Shown one piece after another: positions 34,129 through 42,852 of a stretch of DNA of 64,000 bases. Position 1 is the first letter of the stretch. The number at the start of each line of letters is the position of its first letter. This DNA is from VGRW01 sp031396695. Its GTDB lineage: Bacteria > Myxococcota_A > UBA9160 > SZUA-336. The notes beneath the pieces are model-generated. The model did no database searches, was not told the DNA's origin, and saw only the letters and a program-made list of their open reading frames with translations. The translations under genes were made by a program, and so were the position numbers. Location of the stretch: NCBI GenBank assembly GCA_031396695.1, contig JANNLG010000056.1, positions 3,853-67,852 on the forward strand, given 5' to 3'.

Positions 34129-36036
34129 ATGGCAGACCAGGACCAGACCTCGGAAGGGCATTCGGACGAATCAAAAGCCGGCCACCGGCGCCCCGTGAAA
34201 CGCCTCGCATCCGTCGTGATCCGCTTCGCCGGCGACTCGGGCGACGGCATGCAGCTCACGGGCACGGAGTTCACGCGCACGGCCGCGCTGTACGGAAACG
34301 ACATCGCGACGTTCCCGGATTTCCCCGCGGAGATCCGCGCGCCCGCGGGCTCGCTCGCCGGCGTGTCGGGCTTCCAACTGCAGTTCTCATCGAACGAGAT
34401 CTTCACCGCGGGCGACGCGCCCGAGGTGCTGGTGGCGATGAACCCGGCCGCGTTGCAGACGAACCTGCCCGACCTCGAACGCGGTGGCATGCTGATCGTC
34501 AACATCGGCGCGTTCAAGGCCAAGAACCTGGAGCTCGCCGGCTACACGTCGAATCCGCTCGAGGACGGCAGCCTGGCGTCGTACCGCGTCGTGCCGATCG
34601 ACTTCGGCAAGCACGTGACCGCGGCGCTGCAGGGCCTGGGCCTGTCGACGAAGGACATCTCGCGCACGCAGAACTTCTTCGCGCTCGGTCTCTTGTTCTG
34701 GCTCTACGACCGCGAGCCGGGTCGCGAGATCGATTCGATCCGCAAGAAGTTCGCCAAGAACCCAGAGCTGGGCGACGCGAACGTGAAAGTGTTCGAGGCC
34801 GGTTACAACCTGGGCGAGACGCTCGAGCTGTTCGAGTCCACGTACAGCGTTCCGCCCGCGCAGCTCGGCAAGGGCCGCTACCGGAACATCACCGGTAACG
34901 AGGCCACGGCGCTGGGGTTGGTCGCCGCGGGCAAGCTCGCGAACTTGCCGCTCTTGTACGCGAGCTACCCGATCACGCCCGCGTCCGACGTACTGCACAA
35001 CCTGGCCGGCTACGCGCGCTACGGCGTGTCAACGTTCCAGGCGGAAGACGAGATCGCCGCGGTCGCGGCCGCGATCGGTGCGTCGTTCGGCGGCTCGATC
35101 GGCGTGACGGGAACTTCGGGTCCCGGCTTCGCGCTGAAGCAGGAAGCGATCGGGCTGGCGGTGGCGGTCGAGCTGCCGCTCGTGATCGTGAACGTGCAGC
35201 GCGCCGGCCCCTCGACGGGCATGCCGACCAAGACCGAGCAGGCGGATCTGCTGCAGGCGATCGTCGGGCGAAACGGCGAGAGCCCGATCGCCGTGATCGC
35301 ACCCGCAACACCCGCGGAGTGCTTCGATTTCGCGATCGAGGCCGTGCGGCTCGCCGTCGAGCACATGTGCCCGGTCGCCTACCTCTCGGACGGCTCGCTC
35401 GCCAACGGAGCCGAGCCCTGGCGCCTGCCCGAGATCGAGGATCTCGTACCGATCCAGCCGGGCCTGCGCACCGAGGCCGAGGGCTTCGCGCCGTTCCTGC
35501 GCGACGAGCGCCTGGTCCGGCCCTGGGCGGTGCCCGGCACGCCCGGTCTCGAGCACCGGATCGGCGGCATCGAGAAGGAAGACGTCACCGGCAACATCTC
35601 CTACGACCCCGACAACCACGAGCACATGACACGCACGCGCCAGGCCAAGATCGACAAGATCGCCGACCGCCTGCCGCCAGCGCGGATCGACGGTCCGGAG
35701 ACCGGCGACGTGCTGATCGTCGGTTGGGGCGGAACTTACGGCTCGCTGCGCCAGGCGGCGCTGCAGCTCCAGGGCGAAGGCCACGCCGTCGGCCATCTGC
35801 ACCTGCGCTACCTGAGCCCGCTGCAGACCAACGTCGGACCGCTGCTCGCGCGCTACCGGCGCGTGGTGGTCGCGGAGCTGAACCGCGGCCAGCTCCGCTC
35901 GATCCTGCGCGACAGGTTCCTGATCGACGCGCGCGGGTTGAACAAGATCCAGGGCAAGCCCTTCAAGGTTCGCGAGGTCGTCGAGGCGGTGCGCCAGCTC
36001 CTCCCCGCCGGCAGCGCGCGGGAGTTGCACGCATGA
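34129..36036 (+). CDS. korA: 2-oxoglutarate:ferredoxin oxidoreductase, fused gamma/alpha subunit
   Basis: Oxidises 2-oxoglutarate (or a related 2-oxoacid) to the acyl-CoA and reduces ferredoxin. It has 635 residues: an N-terminal gamma domain (VIRFAGDSGDGMQLTG, PDFPAEIRAP) fused to the alpha domain (NEATALGLVAAGKLANLPLLYASYPITPASD, then FQAEDEIAAVAAAIGASFGG). GTSGPGFALKQEAIGLAVA is the typical alpha-domain loop, with PSTGMPTKTEQADLLQA after it. The ATG of korB overlaps the stop by four bases. The two-subunit, ferredoxin-domain-free form is the aerobe-tolerant type seen in actinobacteria, myxobacteria and magnetococci. Confidence 0.93.
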   Translation: MADQDQTSEGHSDESKAGHRRPVKRLASVVIRFAGDSGDGMQLTGTEFTRTAALYGNDIATFPDFPAEIRAPAGSLAGVSGFQLQFSSNEIFTAGDAPEVLVAMNPAALQTNLPDLERGGMLIVNIGAFKAKNLELAGYTSNPLEDGSLASYRVVPIDFGKHVTAALQGLGLSTKDISRTQNFFALGLLFWLYDREPGREIDSIRKKFAKNPELGDANVKVFEAGYNLGETLELFESTYSVPPAQLGKGRYRNITGNEATALGLVAAGKLANLPLLYASYPITPASDVLHNLAGYARYGVSTFQAEDEIAAVAAAIGASFGGSIGVTGTSGPGFALKQEAIGLAVAVELPLVIVNVQRAGPSTGMPTKTEQADLLQAIVGRNGESPIAVIAPATPAECFDFAIEAVRLAVEHMCPVAYLSDGSLANGAEPWRLPEIEDLVPIQPGLRTEAEGFAPFLRDERLVRPWAVPGTPGLEHRIGGIEKEDVTGNISYDPDNHEHMTRTRQAKIDKIADRLPPARIDGPETGDVLIVGWGGTYGSLRQAALQLQGEGHAVGHLHLRYLSPLQTNVGPLLARYRRVVVAELNRGQLRSILRDRFLIDARGLNKIQGKPFKVREVVEAVRQLLPAGSARELHA

Positions 36037-37076
36037 GCGCCGCACAGAATGGCCACGGCCACGAGCACGAACCGCGCAAGCTCTCCAAGCGCGACTTCGA
36101 GACCGACCAGGCCGTGCGCTGGTGCCCGGGCTGCGGCGACTACGCGATCCTGGCGCAGATGCAGAAGGTGATGCCCGAGCTCGGCATCCCCAAAGAGAAG
36201 ATCGTCTTCATCTCCGGGATCGGCTGCAGCTCGCGCTTCCCGTACTACATGGATACGTACGGCTTCCACACCATCCACGGCCGCGCACCCGCGATCGCGA
36301 CCGGCTTGAAGCTGACGCGGCCGGAGCTCTCGATCTGGGTCGTCACCGGCGATGGCGACGCGCTCTCGATCGGCGGCAACCACTTGATCCACACGCTGCG
36401 CCGCAACATCGACCTGAAGATCCTGCTGTTCAACAACAAGGTGTACGGCCTCACCAAAGGCCAGTACTCGCCGACCTCCGACATTGGCATGCGCACCAAG
36501 TCCTCGCCGGCCGGCGCGGTCGCGCGGCCGTTCCGCACGCTCTCGCTGGCGCTCGGCGCCGAGGCCACCTTCGTGGCGCGCGCGGTCGACACGGAGGTGC
36601 AGCACCTGCAGGAAATGATCTCGCGCATGGCCGCGCACAAGGGCAGCGCCTTGCTCGAGATCTACCAGAACTGCCCCGTCTTCAACGACGGCGTGTTCGA
36701 CGAGCTGAAGGACCGCAAGACCAAGTCCGAGCACCTGCTCGAGCTCGAGCACGGCAAGCCGCTCGTGTTCGGCAAGAACTCCGAGTCGTGCGTGAAGCTC
36801 GACACCAAGCGCATGCGGCTGTACGTCGGCAAGGTTGGCGACGCGGACGGAGGCGTCGAAGTCGTGCACGACGAGGCGAATCCGGATCCGGGTCTGGCGA
36901 TGCTGCTCGCGCGCTGCACGCCGCCCGAGTTCCCGACACCGATCGGTGTGCTGCGCTCGGTCTCGGAGCCGACCTTCGAAGACCAGTCGCGGGCTCAGCA
37001 GACCGCGGAGCTCGCCGCGCGCGGCGAGGGCTCGCTCAAGGAACTGCTCTACTCCGGCGACCGCTGGGACGTCTAG
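36033..37076 (+). CDS. korB: 2-oxoglutarate:ferredoxin oxidoreductase, beta subunit
   Basis: The thiamine-diphosphate and [4Fe-4S] subunit, 347 residues. Cluster ligands come from RWCPGCGDY, the Cys of GIGCSSRFPYY and the Cys of YQNCPVFND. The TPP/Mg motif is VTGDGDALSIGGNH followed by NNKVYGLTKGQ. Coupled to korA by ATGA. A short His/Glu-rich leader precedes the core. Confidence 0.93.
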   Translation: MSAAQNGHGHEHEPRKLSKRDFETDQAVRWCPGCGDYAILAQMQKVMPELGIPKEKIVFISGIGCSSRFPYYMDTYGFHTIHGRAPAIATGLKLTRPELSIWVVTGDGDALSIGGNHLIHTLRRNIDLKILLFNNKVYGLTKGQYSPTSDIGMRTKSSPAGAVARPFRTLSLALGAEATFVARAVDTEVQHLQEMISRMAAHKGSALLEIYQNCPVFNDGVFDELKDRKTKSEHLLELEHGKPLVFGKNSESCVKLDTKRMRLYVGKVGDADGGVEVVHDEANPDPGLAMLLARCTPPEFPTPIGVLRSVSEPTFEDQSRAQQTAELAARGEGSLKELLYSGDRWDV

Positions 37077-37096
37077 GAAACAGGAGACGGAATCCG

Positions 37097-37204
37097 ATGC
37101 AACCGAACGCCTTCCACCTGATGTACATGTTCGCCGCCACCTGCGGCGTGCTCTTCATCCCCGTGATCGTCGGCCTGGCCGCGGTCCTGCTCGAACGCGA
37201 ATAG
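37097..37204 (+). CDS. 35-residue single-span membrane miniprotein
   Basis: Starts ATG at 37097 behind AGGAGA, 20 bp after korB and in line with the operon. The product MQPNAFHLMYMF... runs into a single hydrophobic helix (FAATCGVLFIPVIVGLAAVLL) and ends ERE. Clear SD, good codon use and position argue that it is a real gene. It may help tether the Kor complex or an electron-transfer partner to the membrane; that is inference. I know no named family. Confidence 0.6.
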   Translation: MQPNAFHLMYMFAATCGVLFIPVIVGLAAVLLERE

Positions 37205-37212
37205 GTCCGCCG

Positions 37213-37431
37213 CTAGCGGAGCTTCGCGAGCACCTCCTCGTGGGTCGGGAAGCGTCCGCTCGCCTTCTTCGAGAAGATTTGCAGGCCGTCGGCCAGCACC
37301 TCGAAGACGCCGCTATCGCCTTTGATCAGGACTGGGCGGATGCCGATCCGCGCTTCGATCTCGGCCGCCAGACTGGTGGCCCTGGGCAGGTAGTTTCAAC
37401 GGACGCAGTACTCGATCGAGATCTTCTCCAT
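37213..37431 (-). CDS. SelW-like (Rdx family) selenoprotein, in-frame UGA as Sec
   Basis: Reading the TGA at 37398-37396 as selenocysteine gives one 72-residue frame. The N-terminus reads IEYCVR-U-NYLPRA, exactly the CxxU redox motif of the SelW/SelT/SelH (Rdx) family, on the first strand-turn of a small thioredoxin-like fold. After it come LAAEIEARIG, a GDSGVFEV strand, the DGLQIFSKKASGRFPTHEEV stretch typical of the family, and a TAG stop. Without readthrough neither half makes sense. No strong SD precedes the ATG. It is convergent with the kor miniprotein, eight bases away. A Cys-version family (Rdx12-like) exists, so loss-of-function mutation is the alternative. Confidence 0.82.
37367..37387 (-). 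promoter_or_regulatory. Candidate bacterial SECIS hairpin of the SelW-like gene
   Basis: Eight bases after the UGA, GCCCAG pairs with CTGGC (one bulged C) around a ten-base loop that begins GG. Bacterial SECIS elements sit just downstream of the UGA and need a G/GU-bearing apical loop, so position and loop fit. Judged by eye only. Confidence 0.45.
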
Positions 37432-37748
37432 GCAGCGGAGGCTCGCTTGCCCGAGGCCCGGAGACAAGACCCGAGGCGGTCGGGGCCGGCAACTCGGGGC
37501 GACCGGCAGCGGGCACGCAAATGCCCGAGGAACGTCACGCGTCTGGTGCGGATTCCTCGCCGAGTCCGCGCCACACTGCGTCACCAAAGCCGCAATCCGG
37601 TCACATTCGATGAGAGCGCGGCGCCGGTGCGGGGGATTGTGGGTATCGGCCTACGCGAAGTAGACTCCCGGTTCTGGCGTGTGAAACCGCGCAAGCGCCA
37701 CCGGGCCACGCCGCGCGGCCAAAGACCTCCCTCCCCGAAGAGCACAGA
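37432..37748. other. 317-bp gap with no gene recognised
   Basis: This stretch separates the - strand SelW-like gene from the + strand ankyrin gene, so it should hold both promoters. Frames through it have no start with an SD and no recognisable protein. I see no strong promoter; GGGTATCGG near 37640 is a poor -10. It is GC-rich like the rest. Confidence 0.5.
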
Positions 37749-40367
37749 ATGAGCGTCTCCTCCAAGTCGAACGTCCGAGCTCTCCTGTCGCTGCTTCTGG
37801 CGGCGGCGGTTTCGAGCGCGTCCGTTCACGCGGCAGAGACCTCGATCGACGTCACCAAGACCGCCGCTTCGCTGCCCGCGGCTCACCTGCTCGAGGCTGC
37901 GCGCGCAAAGAACGTGCTCGGTGTCGGCAAGGCGCTCGCGGACGGCGCGCCGCTCGAGTCGCGAGGTTCCGACGGCGCGACGGCGCTGCTGCTCGCCTCG
38001 CGCGCGGGCTCGGCCGAGATCGTCGAGCTGCTGATCGAAGCCGGCGCGAACGTCAAGGTGAGCGACGTCTCCGGCTTCACGGCGCTGATGCGCGCGGGCG
38101 AGCGCGGCCACCTCGACATCGCGCAGCGCCTGCTCGAAGCCGGCGTCTCGGCTAACGCGCAGAACGTCTCCGGCGCCTCCGCGCTTCAGCTCGCCGCATC
38201 CGAAGGCAAGCTGCCGATCGTGCGGCTCCTGCTCGAGCACCAGGCCGATCCGAATCTGCGCGACCAGAGCGGCGAGACGCCGCTGATGGTCGCGGCGCGC
38301 AACGGCAAGACCCGCATCGTGGATGCGCTGGTCAAGGCGGGTGCGCGCGTGAACGAGCGCTCCAGCGACGGACGATCCGCGCTGATGTTCGCCGCCGGCA
38401 CTGGCCGCACCTACACCGTCGGCGCGCTGCTGGCCGCGGGCGCGGATCCGGCCGCGATCGATGACGCCGGCGCCAGCGCGCGCGAGCACGCGCAGCGAGC
38501 CAAACGCGGCGACATCGCGAACCTGCTGCAGGCGCTCGAGGCGCTGCCGGAGGACTCGGCGATCGGCACGTCGTTCGTGATTGCGGAGGGCGCGGACATC
38601 GAGATCGGCCGACCCACCACCTCGACGCTGATCTCGGCGCTGCTGGCCAAGGGCGCCGACGTGAATGCGCGCTCGTCCGAGGGCAAGACTGCGCTCCTGC
38701 TCGCCGCCGAACGCGGTCGCACGGAGACCGTCTCGAAGCTGATCAAGAGCGGCGCCGACGTGGACGCGGCCGACGCCAGCGGTCAAACGGCCGTCGAGCG
38801 CGCCGCGCGCGAAGGCCATCGCGAGATCGTGTCGACGCTGCGCCGCGCGGGCGCGGACGTCTCGCAGACCGATCCGACCGTGCTGATCCCCGAGCTCAAG
38901 GCCGCGGGTGATCTGTTCGTGGACGCGGCGCGCACCGGCGATGTGAAGCTGCTGCGGCAGATGATCGAGAAAGGCATCGATCTCGACGGCATGACGCACG
39001 GCGGCCAGACCGCGCTCGGCGAGGCCGCGCGCCAGGGCGAGGTCGAATCCGCCACGATCCTGATCGAGGCCGGCGCGACCGTCGACGACACCACGAATGC
39101 GGGCCAGACGCCGCTGATCCGCGCGGTGAGCGAAGGCCGCACCGACATCGTGAAGCTGCTCGTGCTGTCGGGCGCGGATGTGAATCGCGCCACCCACTCC
39201 GGCACCACGCCGCTGATGGAAGCCTCGACGTCGGGTGTGGAAGCGGTCGTGCGCATCCTGCTCGAAGCCGGCGCCGACACGCGTGTGGGCGTCGAGACCG
39301 GCCAAAGCGCGCTCTCGCGCGCCGCGCGCGAGGGTCACAACTCGATCGTCGAGCTGCTGCTCGCGCGCGATCCCGGTCTCTCCGTGCGAGGCGCGCAAGG
39401 TGACATCGCGCTGACCCGCGCCGCGCAGACGGGCCAGGTGCAGACGGTCGTCACGCTGCTGCGCTCGGGCGCCGATCCGAACGCGCGCGATCGCAAGGGT
39501 CTGCCGGCGCTGGTGCTCGCCGCACGCGAGGCTCACACCGAGGTGATGGCCGAGCTGCTGCGCGCGGGCGCGGACCCGAACGGCCGCACGCGCAACGGCC
39601 AGACGCCGCTGATGTTCGCGGCCATGAACGGCCGCGCTCCGGCCGTGACCGCGTTGCTCAAGGGCGGCGCGCACGCCAACGATCGCAGTTTCACCGGCCA
39701 GACGCCGCTGATGTACGCCGCCTGGAAGGGCCGCACGCGCGCGATCTTCGCGCTGCTCGGCGCTGGCGCCGAAGTGAACGCGCGCGCCGAGGACGGTCAG
39801 ACCGCGCTGATCCGTGCGGTCCGCGAGGGGCAGCTCGAGGCCGCGCGTGCGCTGTTGAAGCACGGTGCGGATCCGAACCAGGTCGATCGCCAGGGCTGGT
39901 CACCGCTGCTCTACGCCGCGGCGGCCGGTCACGGTCAGCTCGCGCTGTTCCTGCTCGAGAAAGGCGCCGATCCCAATGCCAAGGGCTCCGACGGCCGCAC
40001 TGCGCTCATGCTCGCGGCCCTCCTGCCCAGCGACGTCGAAGCCTCCGGTCGCCGCGACGACTCGAACAAGGCGCTCGTGAAGGCGGCGCGCGACGGCCAC
40101 ACCTCGTACCTGCGCTCGCTGCTCGCGAAGGGCGCGGGCCCAGACACGCGCGACGAGAACGGCTGGACGCCGCTGATCCACGCCTCGGCCGCGGGTCACG
40201 AAGAGATCGTGCAGTTCCTGCTGCAGAGCGGCGCCGCGCCGAACGCGCGCACCGCCACCGGCCTGACCGCGGCCACGCTGGCCTCGGCGCACGGCCACGC
40301 GCTGATCGTCCGCATGCTGTTCGACGCGGAGCACGGCGTTGGTCAGCAAGCGCGCACGCCGAACTGA
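37749..40367 (+). CDS. Exported ankyrin-repeat protein (about 23 repeats)
   Basis: 872 residues. A signal peptide (LLSLLLAAAVSSASVHAAE) directs it to the periplasm or beyond. From residue ~45 almost to the end it is a string of ~33-residue ankyrin repeats of the form G-x-TPLMxAAxxG-hxxIVxxLLxxGADPN, with two irregular breaks, after repeat seven (~residue 255) and near residue 765. Such solenoids bind proteins. A periplasmic ankyrin protein in a free-living bacterium may protect envelope enzymes (as AnkB does for catalase) or act on other cells; neither is shown here. The repeats are diverged from each other, so this is an old array. Confidence 0.88.
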   Translation: MSVSSKSNVRALLSLLLAAAVSSASVHAAETSIDVTKTAASLPAAHLLEAARAKNVLGVGKALADGAPLESRGSDGATALLLASRAGSAEIVELLIEAGANVKVSDVSGFTALMRAGERGHLDIAQRLLEAGVSANAQNVSGASALQLAASEGKLPIVRLLLEHQADPNLRDQSGETPLMVAARNGKTRIVDALVKAGARVNERSSDGRSALMFAAGTGRTYTVGALLAAGADPAAIDDAGASAREHAQRAKRGDIANLLQALEALPEDSAIGTSFVIAEGADIEIGRPTTSTLISALLAKGADVNARSSEGKTALLLAAERGRTETVSKLIKSGADVDAADASGQTAVERAAREGHREIVSTLRRAGADVSQTDPTVLIPELKAAGDLFVDAARTGDVKLLRQMIEKGIDLDGMTHGGQTALGEAARQGEVESATILIEAGATVDDTTNAGQTPLIRAVSEGRTDIVKLLVLSGADVNRATHSGTTPLMEASTSGVEAVVRILLEAGADTRVGVETGQSALSRAAREGHNSIVELLLARDPGLSVRGAQGDIALTRAAQTGQVQTVVTLLRSGADPNARDRKGLPALVLAAREAHTEVMAELLRAGADPNGRTRNGQTPLMFAAMNGRAPAVTALLKGGAHANDRSFTGQTPLMYAAWKGRTRAIFALLGAGAEVNARAEDGQTALIRAVREGQLEAARALLKHGADPNQVDRQGWSPLLYAAAAGHGQLALFLLEKGADPNAKGSDGRTALMLAALLPSDVEASGRRDDSNKALVKAARDGHTSYLRSLLAKGAGPDTRDENGWTPLIHASAAGHEEIVQFLLQSGAAPNARTATGLTAATLASAHGHALIVRMLFDAEHGVGQQARTPN

Positions 40368-40396
40368 GCGACGCGCGGGCCACGGGCTCCGAGCCG

Positions 40397-41209
40397 TTGC
40401 GAATCCGTGACGCGCTCGGGCGCGAGCACGCGTTCGCGGCCCCGCCGCGCCGAATCGTCTCGCTCGTACCGTCGCTGACCGAGACGCTGTTCGCGCTGGG
40501 CGTGAACGAATCGCTCGCGGGCGTGACCGACTTCTGTGTCCACCCGGCCGACGGCGTCGCGTCGAAGGCGCGCGTCGGCGGCACCAAGAACCCGAACCTG
40601 GCGGCGATCCGCGCGCTCGCGCCCGACCTCGTGCTCGCGAACAAGGAAGAGAACCGACGCCGCGACGTCGAGGCGCTCGAGGCCGACGGCGTGCCGGTTT
40701 TCGTCACCTACGCGCGCACGGTGCTCGAGGCGGTCGACGAGATCCGGCTGCTGGGGCGCCTCTGCGCCAGCCCGGAGCGCGCTGCGAGCCTCGCCGCGGA
40801 GGTCGAGACCGAGCTCGCGCGCGCGGCCGCGCACAGAGCCGCCCGCGCGCCCACGGCCACGGTCGCGCTCGTCTGGCGCGAGCCGTTCATGGTGGTGGGC
40901 GGCGACACCTTCGCGCACGACTTGTTGCGCTGCTGCGGCGCGCGCAACCCGTTCGCCGATGCCGGCACGAGCCGCTATCCGCGCGTGGACCTGCGCGCGC
41001 TCGAAGCCGCGCAGCCCGAAGTCATCCTGCTGCCCACGGAGCCGTACGCGTTCGGCGAGCGCGATCGCGACGAGCTGCTGGCGCTCGACTGCCCCGCGTC
41101 GCGAGACGGACGCGTGCACGTGATCGAGGGCGAGCTCTTGTCCTGGTACGGCCCGCGCATGCCGCGCGCGCTGCGCACGATCGCGCGCTTGCTACTTCCA
41201 GGTGCCTGA
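40397..41209 (+). CDS. BtuF-like metal/cobalamin-binding protein without signal peptide
   Basis: A 270-residue helical-backbone metal-receptor fold. RIVSLVPSLTETLFALGV and the GVTDFCVHPADG, VGGTKNPN and LAPDLVLANKEENR segments match BtuF-type substrate-binding proteins. There is no signal peptide: the TTG start at 40397 leads straight into the mature domain, and no in-frame extension upstream is possible past the ankyrin stop region. No permease or ATPase is adjacent. A cytoplasmic member of this family has been seen fused or linked to cobalamin metabolism elsewhere. Ends overlapping the convergent SPFH gene by 18 bp. Confidence 0.78.
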   Translation: MRIRDALGREHAFAAPPRRIVSLVPSLTETLFALGVNESLAGVTDFCVHPADGVASKARVGGTKNPNLAAIRALAPDLVLANKEENRRRDVEALEADGVPVFVTYARTVLEAVDEIRLLGRLCASPERAASLAAEVETELARAAAHRAARAPTATVALVWREPFMVVGGDTFAHDLLRCCGARNPFADAGTSRYPRVDLRALEAAQPEVILLPTEPYAFGERDRDELLALDCPASRDGRVHVIEGELLSWYGPRMPRALRTIARLLLPGA

Positions 41210-42253
41210 GCCGCCGAGCGCCGTGCCGCAGCTCGCGCAGAAACGTGCATCGGCCTCGTTCAGCGCTTTGCAGCTCGAGCAGGCCACGCTGGCGGCGCCC
41301 TGGCGCACGCCGCAGCGCGAGCAGAAGTTCGCACCGGCTGCGACCGCCGAGCCGCAGGCCACGCACTTCGGTGTCGCGGCCGCGGCCGAGCCGCCGCCGA
41401 GTGCGTTCGTCACGACACCCGCCATGCCCGCGCCGAGCCCGAGACCCGCGCCTGCGCCGACGCCCGCCGCCGCGAGGCCGGAGCCCCCGCCGCCGCCCGA
41501 GCCGGCCGCCTTCTCGAGGGCATTGGCCGCCTGGTAGCGCACGAACGAATCGAGCGAGCCGACCGCGGCCATGCCGCCGCGCTTGTCGATCATCTCCTGC
41601 ACGTGGTCCGGCGGGGAGATCGACATGATCTTGAAGTCCGCGAGCGTCACGCCGTACTTCTCGAAGTCCGAGATCAGCCGAGCCTGGATGCCGGCCGACA
41701 GCTCGACGTAGTACTGCGCGAGATCGAGGATCGTCGACAGGTGCGAGCCGAGGAAATCGGCCACCTGGTTGACGATGAAGCCACGGAAGAAGCCCTCGAC
41801 GGCCTCGCTCTTCAATTCCGGCAGAGTCCCGACGACGGTATTCAGGAACACCTGCGGGTTCGAGATCCGGAACGAGTACATGCCGAACGCGCGCAGCCGC
41901 ACCATCTGCAGCTCGCTGTCGCGGAACAGGATCGGCTCCATCGTGCCCCACTTCTGGTTCACGAACGTCTTCAGGTTCGTGAAGCAGACCTCGGCGCGGA
42001 AGGGGCTCTTGCCGCCCATCGGCAGCGAGAGGGCCTTCGTCAGCAGCGGGATGTTCAGCGTCGAGAGCGTGTGCCGGCCCGCGCGAAAGGTGTCGAGCGC
42101 GCGGCCGTCGCGGAAGAAGATCGCGGCCTGGCTCTCGCGCACCACGAGCTGCGCGCCCAGCTTGAGCTCGGCCGAGCCCGCTTCGGGAAAGCGCGACACG
42201 ATCGTGTCGGAGCTGCTGTCGAGACACTCGATGACTTCAATGAACTGCGACAT
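41192..42253 (-). CDS. SPFH-domain protein with C-terminal zinc ribbons (YdjI-like)
   Basis: 353 residues. Residues ~1-235 are an SPFH-like domain of the 'virion core protein' family (VRESQAAIFFRDGRALDTFRAGRHTL, then TVVGTLPELKSEAVEGFFRG). A long Gly/Ala linker follows. The C-terminus carries two zinc ribbons: CVACGSAVAAGANFCSRC and CSSCKALNEADARFCASC. This is the architecture of Bacillus subtilis YdjI. The ATG lies three bases after the upstream stop, behind GAGGTGAG. It is the last gene of a three- or four-gene - strand operon with a zinc-ribbon and a coiled-coil protein. Confidence 0.85.
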   Translation of the reverse strand: MSQFIEVIECLDSSSDTIVSRFPEAGSAELKLGAQLVVRESQAAIFFRDGRALDTFRAGRHTLSTLNIPLLTKALSLPMGGKSPFRAEVCFTNLKTFVNQKWGTMEPILFRDSELQMVRLRAFGMYSFRISNPQVFLNTVVGTLPELKSEAVEGFFRGFIVNQVADFLGSHLSTILDLAQYYVELSAGIQARLISDFEKYGVTLADFKIMSISPPDHVQEMIDKRGGMAAVGSLDSFVRYQAANALEKAAGSGGGGGSGLAAAGVGAGAGLGLGAGMAGVVTNALGGGSAAAATPKCVACGSAVAAGANFCSRCGVRQGAASVACSSCKALNEADARFCASCGTALGGSGTWK

Positions 42254-42256
42254 GAC

Positions 42257-42745
42257 TCACCTCGATCCCAGGCCCAGTATGGCGGTTCGCCGATCGGCGA
42301 GCGCCAGCCCGAGCCGCTTCACGACCGCGCGCACGGACGCGGCTTGGAATTCCACGTCCGCGACCTGCGCGGCGATCTGTTCGATCTGATCCACGATCCG
42401 CTCGTCCTTCTCGTAGACCGCGTCGAGCCGCGAAGAGGCGTCGAGCTTGACCTCGTCGAAGAAGCCCGAGTAGCCGCGATCCGCGTGGCGCAGCTCGGCG
42501 CGCAGCTTCTCCACGTCGTTCATCAGCTCGTGCAGGTCGTTCAGCTGATCGAGCGCGGAGTTGGCCGCGACCTCGTGCAGCTCGCGCACCACGCGCTCGA
42601 GCCGGGTCGCGCCGTGATCGCGCAGCAGCTTGTCGGCCTCGCGCCGCGCCTCGCGCTCCGCGTAGCCGCGAAAGCCGGGGATGCGCCCCACCAGGCGCTC
42701 GAGCGCGTTGCGCTGCTCGCGAATCGTCTCTTTGACTCTCGCCAT
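42257..42745 (-). CDS. Small coiled-coil protein of the SPFH operon
   Basis: 162 residues, almost all helical and highly charged: ETIREQRNALERLVGRIP, an EREARREADKLLRDHGA stretch, then heptad-like LNDLHELMNDVEKLRAEL and later helices. No membrane span, no signal peptide. The position between the zinc-ribbon gene and the SPFH gene corresponds to ydjH-like middle genes or to PspA-like partners, but I cannot assign a family. The ATG at 42745 starts MARVKETIRE; upstream in-frame sequence does not resemble coding DNA. Confidence 0.75.
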   Translation of the reverse strand: MARVKETIREQRNALERLVGRIPGFRGYAEREARREADKLLRDHGATRLERVVRELHEVAANSALDQLNDLHELMNDVEKLRAELRHADRGYSGFFDEVKLDASSRLDAVYEKDERIVDQIEQIAAQVADVEFQAASVRAVVKRLGLALADRRTAILGLGSR

Positions 42746-42852
42746 GGCTGGCCTCCCGTGCCCGTACGCGCCACGCGGGATCAGACGCGCGCGGCTGCAA
42801 GGCTGCTTCGGCGCGGCTCCGGAGCGGCTTGAGGCGAGCGCCGGCGCGCCCT

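Noticed and set aside
37749..40367. Recent tandem DNA repeat or assembly artefact
   Set aside because: Ankyrin repeats are similar in protein pattern only; the DNA units differ too much for recent duplication.
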